Shown one piece after another: positions 42,321 to 51,823 of a DNA stretch of 64,000 bases (positions within the stretch are counted from its first letter, which is position 1; the number at the start of each line of letters is the position of its first letter). The DNA comes from Winogradskyella wichelsiae. GTDB taxonomy: Bacteria; Bacteroidota; Bacteroidia; Flavobacteriales; Flavobacteriaceae. Location: NCBI RefSeq assembly GCF_013403925.1, contig NZ_JABFDJ010000005.1, positions 271,541 to 335,540 of the forward strand, read 5' to 3'. The position numbers and the translations under genes were made by a program. The notes under the pieces are model-generated. The model ran no database searches and was not told the DNA's origin. It worked only from the letters and a program-made list of their open reading frames with translations.

Positions 42321-45239
42321 TTAATCCAAAATCAACTTATGTGATACTCTTCCTTGTTCTGTAAATACATTAACGATATAAACTCCAGTAGACATCCCTC
42401 TAATGTCCATAGAATTGATTCCATTTCCTAATTGAACGTCTTTTACTAAACGTCCAGATAAGGATACAATTTGAGCATTTATAGCACCAGAAACTGCATT
42501 ATCTATCACAATATTAAACTGACCTTTTGAAGGATTTGGGTAAATATTTAAAACTGATGCTGCATTGAAATCATCAATTGATAAGGACAATTGCGCTTCT
42601 AAAGATCCCATATCTCTAGAACCGCCAAATACAACTTGACCAATTTGATCTACAAATACATCTGTTGCATCTCCCGCATCAAAAGCAGGAGAATTACTTA
42701 ATAATTGATGTGTTAATGTCACACCACCATTATCTTGTAAAGCTCCCAATAATGGATCTACTTCCTCTAAATCATTCATTTGCGTTGTAAAAACAGCTAA
42801 ATCATCAGAGCCTATTAAGTTATAATCATTTGAGGTAAACATTCCAGAAACATCCATTCCTGTTACTGCCGTATTTAAAGCCACAATTGTATTCTTTAAA
42901 GAAACCGTGTTAACCGCATCGATACCACCACCAATTCCATCAGTTGAATTCATGGCAACCGTAACCGCATTGAGATCTAAACTTGCACCATTATTTGTTA
43001 ATCCACCACCAGAAACTGAAGCTGTATTTCCTGAAATTGTACTCGTCATTACAGACGTCATTGATCCTGTGTTGTTATAAATTCCACCACCTTCAGCAGC
43101 TGTATTATTATCTATTGTAGACATAGAAACTGACATTGTAGTTCCTCCTTGATTCCATAGCCCACCTCCTTCATTAGCAGCAGCATTTCCTGTAATTGTA
43201 CTTGTAGAAATAACAACCGTTCCAGACATTCCTGTAACATGAAATCCACCACCATTTCCTGGCGCTGCAGTTCCTGCTAATCCATCGACATTATTATTAG
43301 ACATTGTTGAATTTAAAAACATCAAGTTCCCATCAATCAGTTCAATAGCACCACCTGCTCTATTTGCTGCATTACTATCAAATGTTGAATCCATAATTGT
43401 TATATTCCCAGCTGTACTTAATAATCCACCACCAGATGCAGAAGCACCTGAAGCTATATTATTTGAAATTAAAGTTCCGTTAATCACATTTAAAGTTCCG
43501 CCATTATTGAAGATTCCAGCACCACCATCATCTGCTCCATCACCTAAAGCCCTATTTCCAGTAATAGTTACACCATCTACAATCATTGTAGCTGTACTAT
43601 TCCATAATGCACCACCTTCTCTAGCAGCCATATTATCATTCATTGTTCCACCTATAATTGTTGCAGTTCCTGCACCACTAATGTGAAGTCCTCCACCATT
43701 ACCTGGACTAGCCACTGCTGGTGCAACACCTGTATTATTACCACTAACATTATAATTTCCTGAAAAATCTATAGCCCCGTTAATAATTTCAATAGCTCCA
43801 CCTGCACGGTTAGATTGATTAAAAGCTAAAACAGCATCTGTAATTGTAACAGCACCATCCGTACTTAAAATCCCACCACCAGAACCAGAAGTTCCATTTG
43901 CAATGTTATTTGTTATCGCTGCTGCATTACCAACAACTAAAGTTCCTCCGTTATTAAAAATAGCTCCACCACCATCATCTGCATCATTACCTGAAGCGAT
44001 ATTAGCATCTAAAAAGGTAAAGCTTACATCCATAGTCCCTAGGTTATTCCATAAGCCACCACCTTCTTTAGCCGCATAATTATTTGATACTGTTGTAAAA
44101 CTAGAAACCGTTGCATTTGTTGTTCCTGATAAATGAACAGCACCACCATTCCCTGGGTTTGGCGTAATTGTATTCCCTAAACCAATATCTACACCTGCAG
44201 CATTTCCTGTAAGTGTTACACCCGATAAAATCAATGTTCCATTAGAACTATCTTCAATCGCACCACCTGCTCTACTTGCGTAGTTTCCTGTTATTGCCAA
44301 TCCATTTGCTAGATTTAAAACCCCATCTGTATTATTAAAAATAGCACCACCACGACCACCTGGTGTTGCTCCTGAAGCGATATTGCCTGATAATATTGTT
44401 CCTGCTGAAATATTTATAGATCCGTTACCATTATTATAAATACCTCCCCCACCTGTAGCATCACCTACAGCTGAGTTTTCTATTATCGTTACATCAATCA
44501 CATCTAAAACTCCACTACCATTCCATAAGCCACCACCTTCTTTTGCGGCTGTATTTCCAGTAACGGTTCCTCCAGTTATAGAAGTACTTCCTGCACCAGT
44601 AATATGTAATGCACCACCATTTCCTGGAGCTGCTATAGCAGGAGACACACCTGCGTTGTTATTATTTAAGTTAACATTTAATAATGTAATTGCTAATCCC
44701 TCACCCGAATTATCTTCAATTCCACCACCTGCTCTATTTGCTCTATTATTTGAAATTTCAGAATTATTAACGACTAAAACACCACCAATTGCATTAAAAA
44801 TTCCTCCTCCAGAACCTGAAGCTCCATTTGCTGTATTTCCTATTATAGCTGAATTATTAATCGTTACACTAGAGTTTGTTATATAAATAGCTCCACCATC
44901 AACTTCAATACCATTAATTAACATTAAATCATTTAATTCTACCACACCTGCAGTAATATTAAATACTCTACCGTTGCTATTTGCATCTATAGTTACCATA
45001 GATGAAGGAGTTCCAGTAATTATTAAGTCCTTATCAATTAATAGTTCACTATTTAAACTCACTGATAACACTGATGCATCAAAAGTTATAACACCTCCGC
45101 TGGGTGTATCTGCGATTTCATTTCGCAATGTTCCGTCTGTTCCGTCATCTGCGCCGCTAGTCACTAACTGCGCAAATGCATTTGTTGAAGTAAAGAATGT
45201 CATTGCTACAGCAACAACAAGAGTAATTTTGTTTTTCAT
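42321..45239 (-). CDS. Modular beta-helix surface protein with T9SS type A sorting domain
   Basis: A 972-residue secreted protein. The signal peptide ends at TNAFAQ. A parallel beta-helix built from GGGIxNxxG-type turns spans about 90-800. Within it a module of about 150-157 residues recurs four times, marked by NRAGG (168, 322, 477, 626), PGNGG (205, 362, 512, 660) and EGGxLWN (234, 392, 541, 690). Residues 885-972 form the type A T9SS sorting domain (NIYPNPSKGQFNI, ending VSHKLILD). It is exported to the surface, probably as an adhesin or polymer-binding protein. It is Asn-rich and Gly-rich and carries no enzyme motif. Confidence 0.85.
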   Translation of the reverse strand: MKNKITLVVAVAMTFFTSTNAFAQLVTSGADDGTDGTLRNEIADTPSGGVITFDASVLSVSLNSELLIDKDLIITGTPSSMVTIDANSNGRVFNITAGVVELNDLMLINGIEVDGGAIYITNSSVTINNSAIIGNTANGASGSGGGIFNAIGGVLVVNNSEISNNRANRAGGGIEDNSGEGLAITLLNVNLNNNNAGVSPAIAAPGNGGALHITGAGSTSITGGTVTGNTAAKEGGGLWNGSGVLDVIDVTIIENSAVGDATGGGGIYNNGNGSINISAGTILSGNIASGATPGGRGGAIFNNTDGVLNLANGLAITGNYASRAGGAIEDSSNGTLILSGVTLTGNAAGVDIGLGNTITPNPGNGGAVHLSGTTNATVSSFTTVSNNYAAKEGGGLWNNLGTMDVSFTFLDANIASGNDADDGGGAIFNNGGTLVVGNAAAITNNIANGTSGSGGGILSTDGAVTITDAVLAFNQSNRAGGAIEIINGAIDFSGNYNVSGNNTGVAPAVASPGNGGGLHISGAGTATIIGGTMNDNMAAREGGALWNSTATMIVDGVTITGNRALGDGADDGGAGIFNNGGTLNVINGTLISNNIASGASASGGGLLSTAGNITIMDSTFDSNAANRAGGAIELIDGNLMFLNSTMSNNNVDGLAGTAAPGNGGGFHVTGMSGTVVISTSTITGNAAANEGGGLWNQGGTTMSVSMSTIDNNTAAEGGGIYNNTGSMTSVMTSTISGNTASVSGGGLTNNGASLDLNAVTVAMNSTDGIGGGIDAVNTVSLKNTIVALNTAVTGMDVSGMFTSNDYNLIGSDDLAVFTTQMNDLEEVDPLLGALQDNGGVTLTHQLLSNSPAFDAGDATDVFVDQIGQVVFGGSRDMGSLEAQLSLSIDDFNAASVLNIYPNPSKGQFNIVIDNAVSGAINAQIVSLSGRLVKDVQLGNGINSMDIRGMSTGVYIVNVFTEQGRVSHKLILD

Positions 45240-45520
45240 GTTGATTAGTTTTTAAATAGTTAAATGCACCACCTTTTGGTGGTATACAAACACCTACGAG
45301 AAACCTCAAATGGGAGTTTTAAAAAACATGATATTTAACATTTCGTTAACAATATGTAATTTCAAAAAAAGACTCAAAATCTATTCATACAAGTGAAGTA
45401 TTAATAAAAAGTTAAAACCATGACTTTCAATTGAGATCATCTGTATTTAATAATTAGTTGCCTAATAAATTCCTTAACTTTAAAGCATCACAAAATCACT
45501 ATTCAAACAGATATTTAATC

Positions 45521-48500
45521 ATGAAAATAAAAAAAATATTAGTTGCTAATCGAAGTGAAATTGCAATACGTGTGCTTAGAGCATGTACTGAATTAAACAT
45601 TGCTACTGTTGCAGTTTACACTTATGAAGATCGTTATTCGCAACACCGAAATAAAGCGGATGAATCGTATCAAATTGGAGAAGATAATGATCCTTTAAAG
45701 CCTTATTTAGATATTGAAGAATTAGTTGCTTTGGCTAAAGAAAAAAAGGTTGATGCTATTCACCCAGGTTATGGTTTCTTATCTGAAAATTCAGAATTTG
45801 CAAGACGCTGTGCGGAAAATGGTATTATTTTTATAGGTCCAGACCCTGAAGTTATGGATGCCTTGGGAGATAAAATCACAGCTAAGAAAATTGCTGTAAA
45901 ATGTAATGTTCCTATTATAGAAAGTAATAAAAACAGCTTAACCTCTTTAAAAATTGCAATTTCGGAAGCTAATTCCATAGGTTATCCTTTAATGCTAAAA
46001 GCTGCTTCTGGTGGTGGAGGTCGAGGGATGCGCGTTGTGAGAACAGATAAAGATTTAGAGCAAAACTTTGATTCTGCCAGAAATGAAGCTTTGAATGCTT
46101 TTGGTGATGACACCATGTTTTTAGAAAAATATGTTGAAAACCCTAAACATATTGAAGTACAAATTGTAGCAGATAGACATGGCAATATTCGTCATTTATT
46201 TGAACGTGATTGTTCCGTACAAAGACGCCATCAAAAAGTGGTAGAAATTGCGCCTTCATTTAACATCTCTCAAAACGTAAAGGACGCTTTGTATAAGTAT
46301 GCCGTTGCCATTACTTCAGAAGTTAATTACAATAATATTGGTACTGTAGAATTTTTAATAGACGAACAAGAAAATGTTTATTTTATTGAAGTCAATCCAC
46401 GAATTCAAGTAGAGCATACCGTTACCGAAATGGTCACAGGCATTGACTTAGTAAAAACTCAAATATTTATTGCTGGGGGTTATAAACTATCAGATCAACA
46501 AATAAAAATATACGAGCAAGACTCTATAAAAACCAATGGTTTTGCTCTACAATGTAGATTAACAACAGAAGATCCAGAAAATAATTTCACACCAGATTAT
46601 GGTAATATTACCACTTACAGAAGTGCTTCTGGTATGGGAATCCGTTTAGATGCGGGTAGTATTTATCAAGGTTATAAAGTGAGTCCTTTTTTCGATTCTA
46701 TGTTAGTAAAAGTTTCTGCACAAGGGAGAACACTTGATGGCGCGGTTAGAAAAATGGTTCGTGCTTTAAAAGAATTTAGAATTAGAGGTGTAAAAACCAA
46801 CATTCATTTCCTTCAAAATGTTATTCAGCATGACACCTTTAAAGAAGGAAAAGTGACCGTAAACTTTATTCAGAATACTCCTGAATTGTTCGAAATTAAG
46901 CTACCTCAAGATCGAACTACAAAAGCCGTAAACTTTCTTGCAGAAGTCATTGTTAATGGTAATTCGGATGTAAAAAACATTGACAAAACTAAAGTCTTCA
47001 GAACTGCTAAAGTTCCTAAATTTAAACGTGCGGATGCATTTCCTAAAGGGACTAAAGATTTATTGACAGATTTAGGTCCAGAAGCCTTTTGCCAATGGTT
47101 AAAAGAAGATTCTAAAATACACTACACGGATACCACCATGCGTGATGCGCATCAATCACTTTTAGCAACACGTATGCGAAGTTACGATATGCTTAAAGTA
47201 GCAGAAAGTTTTGCTAAAAACCACCCAAACACCTTTAGTATGGAAGTTTGGGGAGGCGCTACTTTTGATGTTTCTATGCGTTTTTTACACGAGAGTCCAT
47301 GGACACGTTTAAGAGAATTGCGTAAAGCAGTACCCAATATTTTGTTTCAAATGTTATTGCGTGGGTCTAATGCGGTAGGTTATAAAGCATATCCAGACAA
47401 TTTAATTGAAAAATTTGTTGAAAAATCTTGGGAAAATGGTGTTGATGTTTTTAGAATATTTGACTCGCTCAATTGGGTTGAAGCTATGGAGCCTAGCATT
47501 AATTATGTCCGAACAAAAACTGGAGGAATTGCCCAAGCTGCCATTAGCTATACTGGCGATATTTTAGACCCAAAACAAACCAAATACAATCTAAAATATT
47601 ATACACAACTGGCTAAAGATTTAGAAAATGCTGGTGCTCATATGTTAGCAATAAAAGATATGGCTGGCTTATTAAAACCTTACGCTGCTACCGAATTGAT
47701 TGCTGCGCTTAAGGATACGGTGAACATTCCTATTCAATTGCATACCCATGATACTTCTTCTCTGCAAACAGCCACATATTTAAAAGCTATTGAAGCAGGT
47801 GTAGATGTGGTAGATGTTGCACTTGGTGGATTATCTGGTTTAACGTCTCAGCCTAATTTTAATGCGGTTGTAGAAATGATGAAAGGCCAAAAACGTGCCA
47901 ACGATTTTGACATGCCAACATTAAATCAGTTTTCTAACTACTGGGAAGATACACGTGAAATGTATTATCCTTTTGAATCTGGATTAAAGGCAGGAACCGC
48001 TGAGGTTTATCAGCATGAAATTCCTGGAGGTCAATATTCCAACTTACGCCCACAAGCCACTGCCTTAGGTTTAGGAGAACGCTTTGATGAGGTAAAAAAA
48101 ATGTACGCACAAGTTAATATGATGTTTGGTAACCTCATCAAAGTAACCCCAAGTTCTAAAGTCGTTGGTGATATGGCGATTTTTATGGTGACCAATAATT
48201 TAACACCTGAAGATGTTATGGAACGTGGTGAAGGCATTTCATTTCCTGAGTCTGTTATTAATTTCTTTAAAGGAGACTTAGGTCAACCAACAGGAGGCTT
48301 TCCTAAAAAGCTTCAGAAAATTATCCTTAAAAATAGAGACGCGTATACAGAACGACCAAATGCACATTTAAAACCTATAGATTTTACTCAAGAATATGCT
48401 GCGTTTAAAAAGAAATTCCAACAAGGTTTTACAAGACCTATTGAAATGGAAGATTTCTTATCATATATGCTGTATCCAAAAGTTTTTGAAACAACACACG

Positions 48501-48973
48501 AAAATTACAAACGTTATGGCAATGTAGCCCTCATACCAACTAAAGATTTCTTCTTTGGAATGAAACTTCAAGAGGAAACTAACATTACATTAGAACCTGG
48601 AAAAACCATTATTGTAAAATTACTTTCGGTAAGTATTCCTAATAGTGAAGGTATGCGAACTGTTTTCTTTAAAGTGAATGGCGAAAATCGATTTGTGGAA
48701 ATATTTGATACAACTTTAAACATTACAAAAGTAGAAAATACTAAAATTGACCCAAATGATTTCAATCAAATTGGTGCACCACTGCAAGGTTCGTTATATA
48801 AGGTTTTAGTAAAGAAAGGTTCTGTTGTAAAAGAAAATGATCCTTTGTTTATTATTGAAGCCATGAAAATGGAAACTACAGTAACGGCCCAGAAATCTGG
48901 AACAATTAAATCGGTAAGTTTATCTGAAGGAAAAATGGTAAAACAAGATGATTTGGTCGTAACAATGGAATAA
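45521..48973 (+). CDS. pyc: Pyruvate carboxylase
   Basis: The ATG at 45521 (MKIKKILVANRSEIAIRVLR) is the natural start; an upstream TTG at 45458 only adds residues outside the family. The 1150-residue enzyme has a biotin carboxylase domain (1-450, with GGGGRGMR and EVNPRIQVEHTVTE), the carboxyltransferase TIM barrel (about 525-830, with DTTMRDAHQSLLATRMR and KDMAGLL), and a biotinyl domain with EAMKMET near the C-terminus. It carboxylates pyruvate to oxaloacetate with ATP, feeding the TCA cycle. It is monocistronic. Confidence 0.97.
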   Translation: MKIKKILVANRSEIAIRVLRACTELNIATVAVYTYEDRYSQHRNKADESYQIGEDNDPLKPYLDIEELVALAKEKKVDAIHPGYGFLSENSEFARRCAENGIIFIGPDPEVMDALGDKITAKKIAVKCNVPIIESNKNSLTSLKIAISEANSIGYPLMLKAASGGGGRGMRVVRTDKDLEQNFDSARNEALNAFGDDTMFLEKYVENPKHIEVQIVADRHGNIRHLFERDCSVQRRHQKVVEIAPSFNISQNVKDALYKYAVAITSEVNYNNIGTVEFLIDEQENVYFIEVNPRIQVEHTVTEMVTGIDLVKTQIFIAGGYKLSDQQIKIYEQDSIKTNGFALQCRLTTEDPENNFTPDYGNITTYRSASGMGIRLDAGSIYQGYKVSPFFDSMLVKVSAQGRTLDGAVRKMVRALKEFRIRGVKTNIHFLQNVIQHDTFKEGKVTVNFIQNTPELFEIKLPQDRTTKAVNFLAEVIVNGNSDVKNIDKTKVFRTAKVPKFKRADAFPKGTKDLLTDLGPEAFCQWLKEDSKIHYTDTTMRDAHQSLLATRMRSYDMLKVAESFAKNHPNTFSMEVWGGATFDVSMRFLHESPWTRLRELRKAVPNILFQMLLRGSNAVGYKAYPDNLIEKFVEKSWENGVDVFRIFDSLNWVEAMEPSINYVRTKTGGIAQAAISYTGDILDPKQTKYNLKYYTQLAKDLENAGAHMLAIKDMAGLLKPYAATELIAALKDTVNIPIQLHTHDTSSLQTATYLKAIEAGVDVVDVALGGLSGLTSQPNFNAVVEMMKGQKRANDFDMPTLNQFSNYWEDTREMYYPFESGLKAGTAEVYQHEIPGGQYSNLRPQATALGLGERFDEVKKMYAQVNMMFGNLIKVTPSSKVVGDMAIFMVTNNLTPEDVMERGEGISFPESVINFFKGDLGQPTGGFPKKLQKIILKNRDAYTERPNAHLKPIDFTQEYAAFKKKFQQGFTRPIEMEDFLSYMLYPKVFETTHENYKRYGNVALIPTKDFFFGMKLQEETNITLEPGKTIIVKLLSVSIPNSEGMRTVFFKVNGENRFVEIFDTTLNITKVENTKIDPNDFNQIGAPLQGSLYKVLVKKGSVVKENDPLFIIEAMKMETTVTAQKSGTIKSVSLSEGKMVKQDDLVVTME

Positions 48974-49082
48974 TAAAAGCTTATAATCTCTTAGCTTCTC
49001 ATAAAATGTGAAGCACAAATAGTGATGAGGTTCTACGGTTTAAAACTGTAGATTAATCACAATATCATTATTTATTTAATTT

Positions 49083-49124
49083 ATTGGGTTATTTAGGCTT
49101 AGGTCTTAATAACCCAATTTGTTT
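49083..49124 (+). terminator. Hairpin terminator after pyruvate carboxylase
   Basis: ATTGGGTTATT (49083-49093) and AATAACCCAAT (49108-49118) form an 11-bp perfect stem followed by TTTGTTTT. A weaker inverted repeat (TCTACGGTTT/AAACTGTAGA) lies near 49032-49053. Confidence 0.6.
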
Positions 49125-49129
49125 TCCAT

Positions 49130-49137
49130 TACCTTTG
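49130..49137 (+). promoter_or_regulatory. Candidate -7 element of the rlmF promoter
   Basis: TACCTTTG matches TAnnTTTG. It lies 22 bases upstream of the TTG start at 49159. The -33 box is not clear, since the nearest TTTG is too close. Confidence 0.42.
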
Positions 49138-49158
49138 TCCCTATTAAATTATTAAGAA

Positions 49159-50115
49159 TTGGAAAAGAAAAAACAGCATCCGGAAGTAAAATCAGAACTT
49201 CACCCAAGAAATCAACATAGATCACGCTATAATTTTGATGCCCTTATAAAAAGTTCACCAAAATTAAGTCCTTATGTTGCACCTAATAAATACGGTGACG
49301 ATTCTATCGATTTTTTTAATCCTGCTGCTGTAAAAGCATTGAATAAGGCTTTACTAATTCACCATTACGGATTAGACTACTGGGATATTCCTGAGCACTA
49401 TTTATGCCCACCAATTCCAGGAAGAGCAGATTACATTCATAATATTGCTGACCTTTTAAAGGGTGAAGGCAGTGTTATTCCTAAAGGAAATCATATTAAA
49501 GGTATCGATATTGGTGTTGGTGCCAATTGTATTTACCCTATTATTGGTCATCATGAATATGGATGGTCATTTATAGGAAGTGATACCGATGAAGCCGCTA
49601 TTATATCTGCGAAAGAAATTGAGCAGAAAAATTATGACTTAAGATCTACTCTAGAAATTAGACGTCAAGAAAAAGCGAACAACTTTTTTTATGACATTTT
49701 AAAACCTGAAGAAAAAGTAGATTTCTCTATTTGTAATCCACCATTTCATGCTTCAGCAGAAGATGCTCAAAAAGCAAGCTTAAAAAAACAAAGGAACCTC
49801 AAAGGGAAACGCCCTAATAAAGCACTTTTAAATTTTGGCGGACAGCATAACGAATTATGGACCAAAGGTGGTGAAGCTCGTTTTGTAAAAGACATGATTT
49901 ATGAGAGTAAGCATTTTGGCAAACAATGTTTTTGGTTTACTAGTTTAATTTCGAAAGAAGTCACTCTAAAACCAACTTATAAAGTTCTAGAAAAAGTAAA
50001 TGCGACAGTTGTAAAAACTATTGAAATGGGACAAGGCCATAAAATCAGTAGATTTATAGCTTGGACTTTTTTAACAGAAGAAGAACAAAACGACTGGATA
50101 AAAGAACGTTGGTAG
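49159..50115 (+). CDS. rlmF: 23S rRNA (adenine-1618-N6)-methyltransferase RlmF
   Basis: This 318-residue protein opens with LHPRNQHRSRYNFDAL and contains VKALNKALLIHHYGLDYWDI and CPPIPGRADYIH, diagnostic for RlmF, with the SAM motif GIDIGVGANCIYP and the catalytic NPPF (SICNPPFHAS). It N6-methylates A1618 of 23S rRNA. The start must be the TTG at 49159: TAA lies two codons upstream in frame and the conserved region begins right after. It appears monocistronic. Confidence 0.94.
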   Translation: MEKKKQHPEVKSELHPRNQHRSRYNFDALIKSSPKLSPYVAPNKYGDDSIDFFNPAAVKALNKALLIHHYGLDYWDIPEHYLCPPIPGRADYIHNIADLLKGEGSVIPKGNHIKGIDIGVGANCIYPIIGHHEYGWSFIGSDTDEAAIISAKEIEQKNYDLRSTLEIRRQEKANNFFYDILKPEEKVDFSICNPPFHASAEDAQKASLKKQRNLKGKRPNKALLNFGGQHNELWTKGGEARFVKDMIYESKHFGKQCFWFTSLISKEVTLKPTYKVLEKVNATVVKTIEMGQGHKISRFIAWTFLTEEEQNDWIKERW

Positions 50116-50123
50116 AACGATTT

Positions 50124-50232
50124 CGTCACTTCGAGTGTTCTGATTTTTTTATCGGAATGTATCGAGAAGCAATTGAATCCTTATAGTTCTCGATACTATT
50201 TGCTCATACTTCACAAATCACTCGAACTGACG
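50124..50232. repeat. 109-bp interspersed inverted-repeat element
   Basis: The ends CGTCACTTCGAGTG (50124-50137) and CACTCGAACTGACG (50219-50232) are inverted with 13 of 14 matches. Inside, GTATCGAGAA (50159-50168) and TTCTCGATAC (50187-50196) are exact reverse complements. The CGTCA-TTCGAGTG...ATCGAGAA layout is familiar from palindromic repeats found many times in flavobacterial genomes. It has no coding capacity. Confidence 0.8.
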
Positions 50233-50308
50233 TGGTTTGTAATTTTAATATTTTTATATCAAAGTTTGAATTAACAAATATTCTAACTTTACAACAAACA
50301 CAATACCT

Positions 50309-51544
50309 ATGTCATTTAAAGACTTACATCTTATAAAACCCATTCAAAAAGCTGTTGCAGCTTCTGGTTATGTAGAACCTACTTTGGTACAACAACGTTC
50401 TATTCCACCAATTTTGGAAGGTAAAGATGTTATTGTATCTGCACAAACAGGTACAGGAAAAACAGCTGCTTTTGCTTTACCTATTTTGCAAAAATTGTAC
50501 GATAAACAAGATGCGCCTAAAAAAGGTAAAAAAATAAGAGCGTTGATAATAAGTCCTACACGAGAATTAGCGATACAAATTCAAAAGAATTTTAAAACCT
50601 ATGCTGAGTTTACTAATCTAACGTCTTTAGTCGTTTTTGGTGGTTCATCAATAGAACCTCAAATAGATGTATTAAAAAAAGGTGTTGATATTTTAGTCGC
50701 CACTCCTGGTCGTTTACTCGATTTGCACAAACAAGATTATATTAATCTCGATTTCATTGAAACCTTTGTTTTGGATGAAGCCGATTTAATGTTGGCCATG
50801 GGCTTTATTGATGACGTAAAAAAGATAGAACGTCTTTGTCCTCAAGAAAAGCAAACCTTATTATTCTCGGCAACGATTCCTTATAAAATTGAAGACTTAG
50901 CCAATACGTTGCTTAAAGATCCTGAACGTATCGATGTGACACCAACAAAATCTGTCGCTAAAGATGTAAGTCAGCTGTTGTATTATGTCCCTAAGCAAAA
51001 TAAAATTGAACTGTGTTTACATTTAATGCGCAATACTATTGAAGGTAACGTTCTTATTTTTAGACGTACTAGAAATGGTGTGGATAAGCTTGAAGAAACC
51101 TTATTAAAAAATGGGTTCTCTGTAAATAGTATTCATGGTGATAAACCTCAAAGCGAAAGACAAACCGCTTTAAATAAATTTAAAAACGGTTACGTTAAAA
51201 TACTAATTGCTACAGATGTTGCCGCACGTGGTATTGATATTAACGAACTCGATAACGTTCTTAATTTTGACATGCCAGGTATTCCTGAAACGTATGTTCA
51301 CAGAATTGGTAGAACTGGTAGAGCCGGACACACAGGTAACGCTTATTCCCTATGTTCTGCCGATGAGAAAAATTATGTAAAAAAGATACAACAAGCTATT
51401 AATGTTCAGATTCCGGTAGAAACGGAACACCCTTATCCGTTAGATCCGAAAGCGGAACCTATTGTGCATAAAAGACAAGGCAGTAAGTATAAGAAAGGTC
51501 GTAAGAGTGAAGCTTCTAAGAAGAAGAAGAAACGTTGGTATTAA
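50309..51544 (+). CDS. DEAD/DEAH-box RNA helicase
   Basis: A 411-residue DEAD-box protein. The Q motif is near residues 5-28, motif I AQTGTGKTAA (46-55), motif Ia PTRELA, motif II LDEADLM, motif III SAT and motif VI HRIGRTGRAG. The C-terminal tail (KKGRKSEASKKKKKRW) is strongly basic and should bind RNA. It resembles the RhlE/CsdA group acting in ribosome assembly, RNA decay or cold growth. It follows the inverted-repeat element and ends before the 94-bp direct repeats. Confidence 0.92.
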   Translation: MSFKDLHLIKPIQKAVAASGYVEPTLVQQRSIPPILEGKDVIVSAQTGTGKTAAFALPILQKLYDKQDAPKKGKKIRALIISPTRELAIQIQKNFKTYAEFTNLTSLVVFGGSSIEPQIDVLKKGVDILVATPGRLLDLHKQDYINLDFIETFVLDEADLMLAMGFIDDVKKIERLCPQEKQTLLFSATIPYKIEDLANTLLKDPERIDVTPTKSVAKDVSQLLYYVPKQNKIELCLHLMRNTIEGNVLIFRRTRNGVDKLEETLLKNGFSVNSIHGDKPQSERQTALNKFKNGYVKILIATDVAARGIDINELDNVLNFDMPGIPETYVHRIGRTGRAGHTGNAYSLCSADEKNYVKKIQQAINVQIPVETEHPYPLDPKAEPIVHKRQGSKYKKGRKSEASKKKKKRWY

Positions 51545-51549
51545 TCTTT

Positions 51550-51643
51550 AGAGATTTTAGACGTTAGATAATAGATTATAGACAAAAGCACTTAGTGAAT
51601 TTAAGTGCTTTTTTATTTCTTTAAAGAATGAACTACTCAAACT
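51550..51643. repeat. 94-bp direct repeat, copy 1
   Basis: This block is repeated at 51730-51823 with one mismatch (51571 against 51751). It contains a hairpin terminator at 51584-51616 (AAAAGCACTTA with TAAGTGCTTTT plus T-run) that can serve the helicase gene. Its last 11 bases copy the stop codon and last codons of the minus-strand gene at 51813. Confidence 0.9.
51584..51616 (+). terminator. Terminator of the DEAD-box helicase gene
   Basis: AAAAGCACTTA (51584-51594) and TAAGTGCTTTT (51602-51612) form an 11-bp stem followed by a T-run. An identical copy at 51764-51796 can serve the convergent gene at 51813. Confidence 0.75.
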
Positions 51644-51645
51644 GA

Positions 51646-51726
51646 GCCGTTGTTGGTGTTTTTCACCAATAACTTGTGGATTTGAATTTGCAATAGATCA
51701 CCGTTGGTGAAAACACCAACATTGGC
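51646..51726. mobile_element. 81-bp MITE-like palindromic element
   Basis: The ends are inverted: GCCGTTGTTGGTGTTTTTCA (51646 on, to 51669) and the reverse complement of the segment 51704-51726. The arms are 23-24 bases with two mismatches and one T indel. Each arm also folds alone as TTGGTG-loop-CACCAA. No ORF lies inside. It lies between the two 94-bp direct repeats, which are too long to be target-site duplications. A non-autonomous element or REP-like unit is the likely nature. Confidence 0.6.
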
Positions 51727-51729
51727 AAG

Positions 51730-51823
51730 AGAGATTTTAGACGTTAGATATTAGATTATAGACAAAAGCACTTAGTGAATTTAAGTGCTTTTTTATTTCT
51801 TTAAAGAATGAACTACTCAAACT
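51730..51823. repeat. 94-bp direct repeat, copy 2
   Basis: The second copy of the block at 51550-51643. It carries the same terminator hairpin (51764-51796) and runs 11 bases into the 3' end of the minus-strand gene at 51813. It acts as that gene's natural 3' end. Confidence 0.9.

Noticed and set aside
42321..45239. CRISPR-like array in the repetitive stretch
   Set aside because: The repetition is at the protein level in one long reading frame with a 150-residue period, not short identical DNA repeats with spacers.
45458..45520. Upstream TTG extension of pyruvate carboxylase
   Set aside because: The added 21 residues are not part of the family and the ATG at 45521 begins exactly at the conserved N-terminus.
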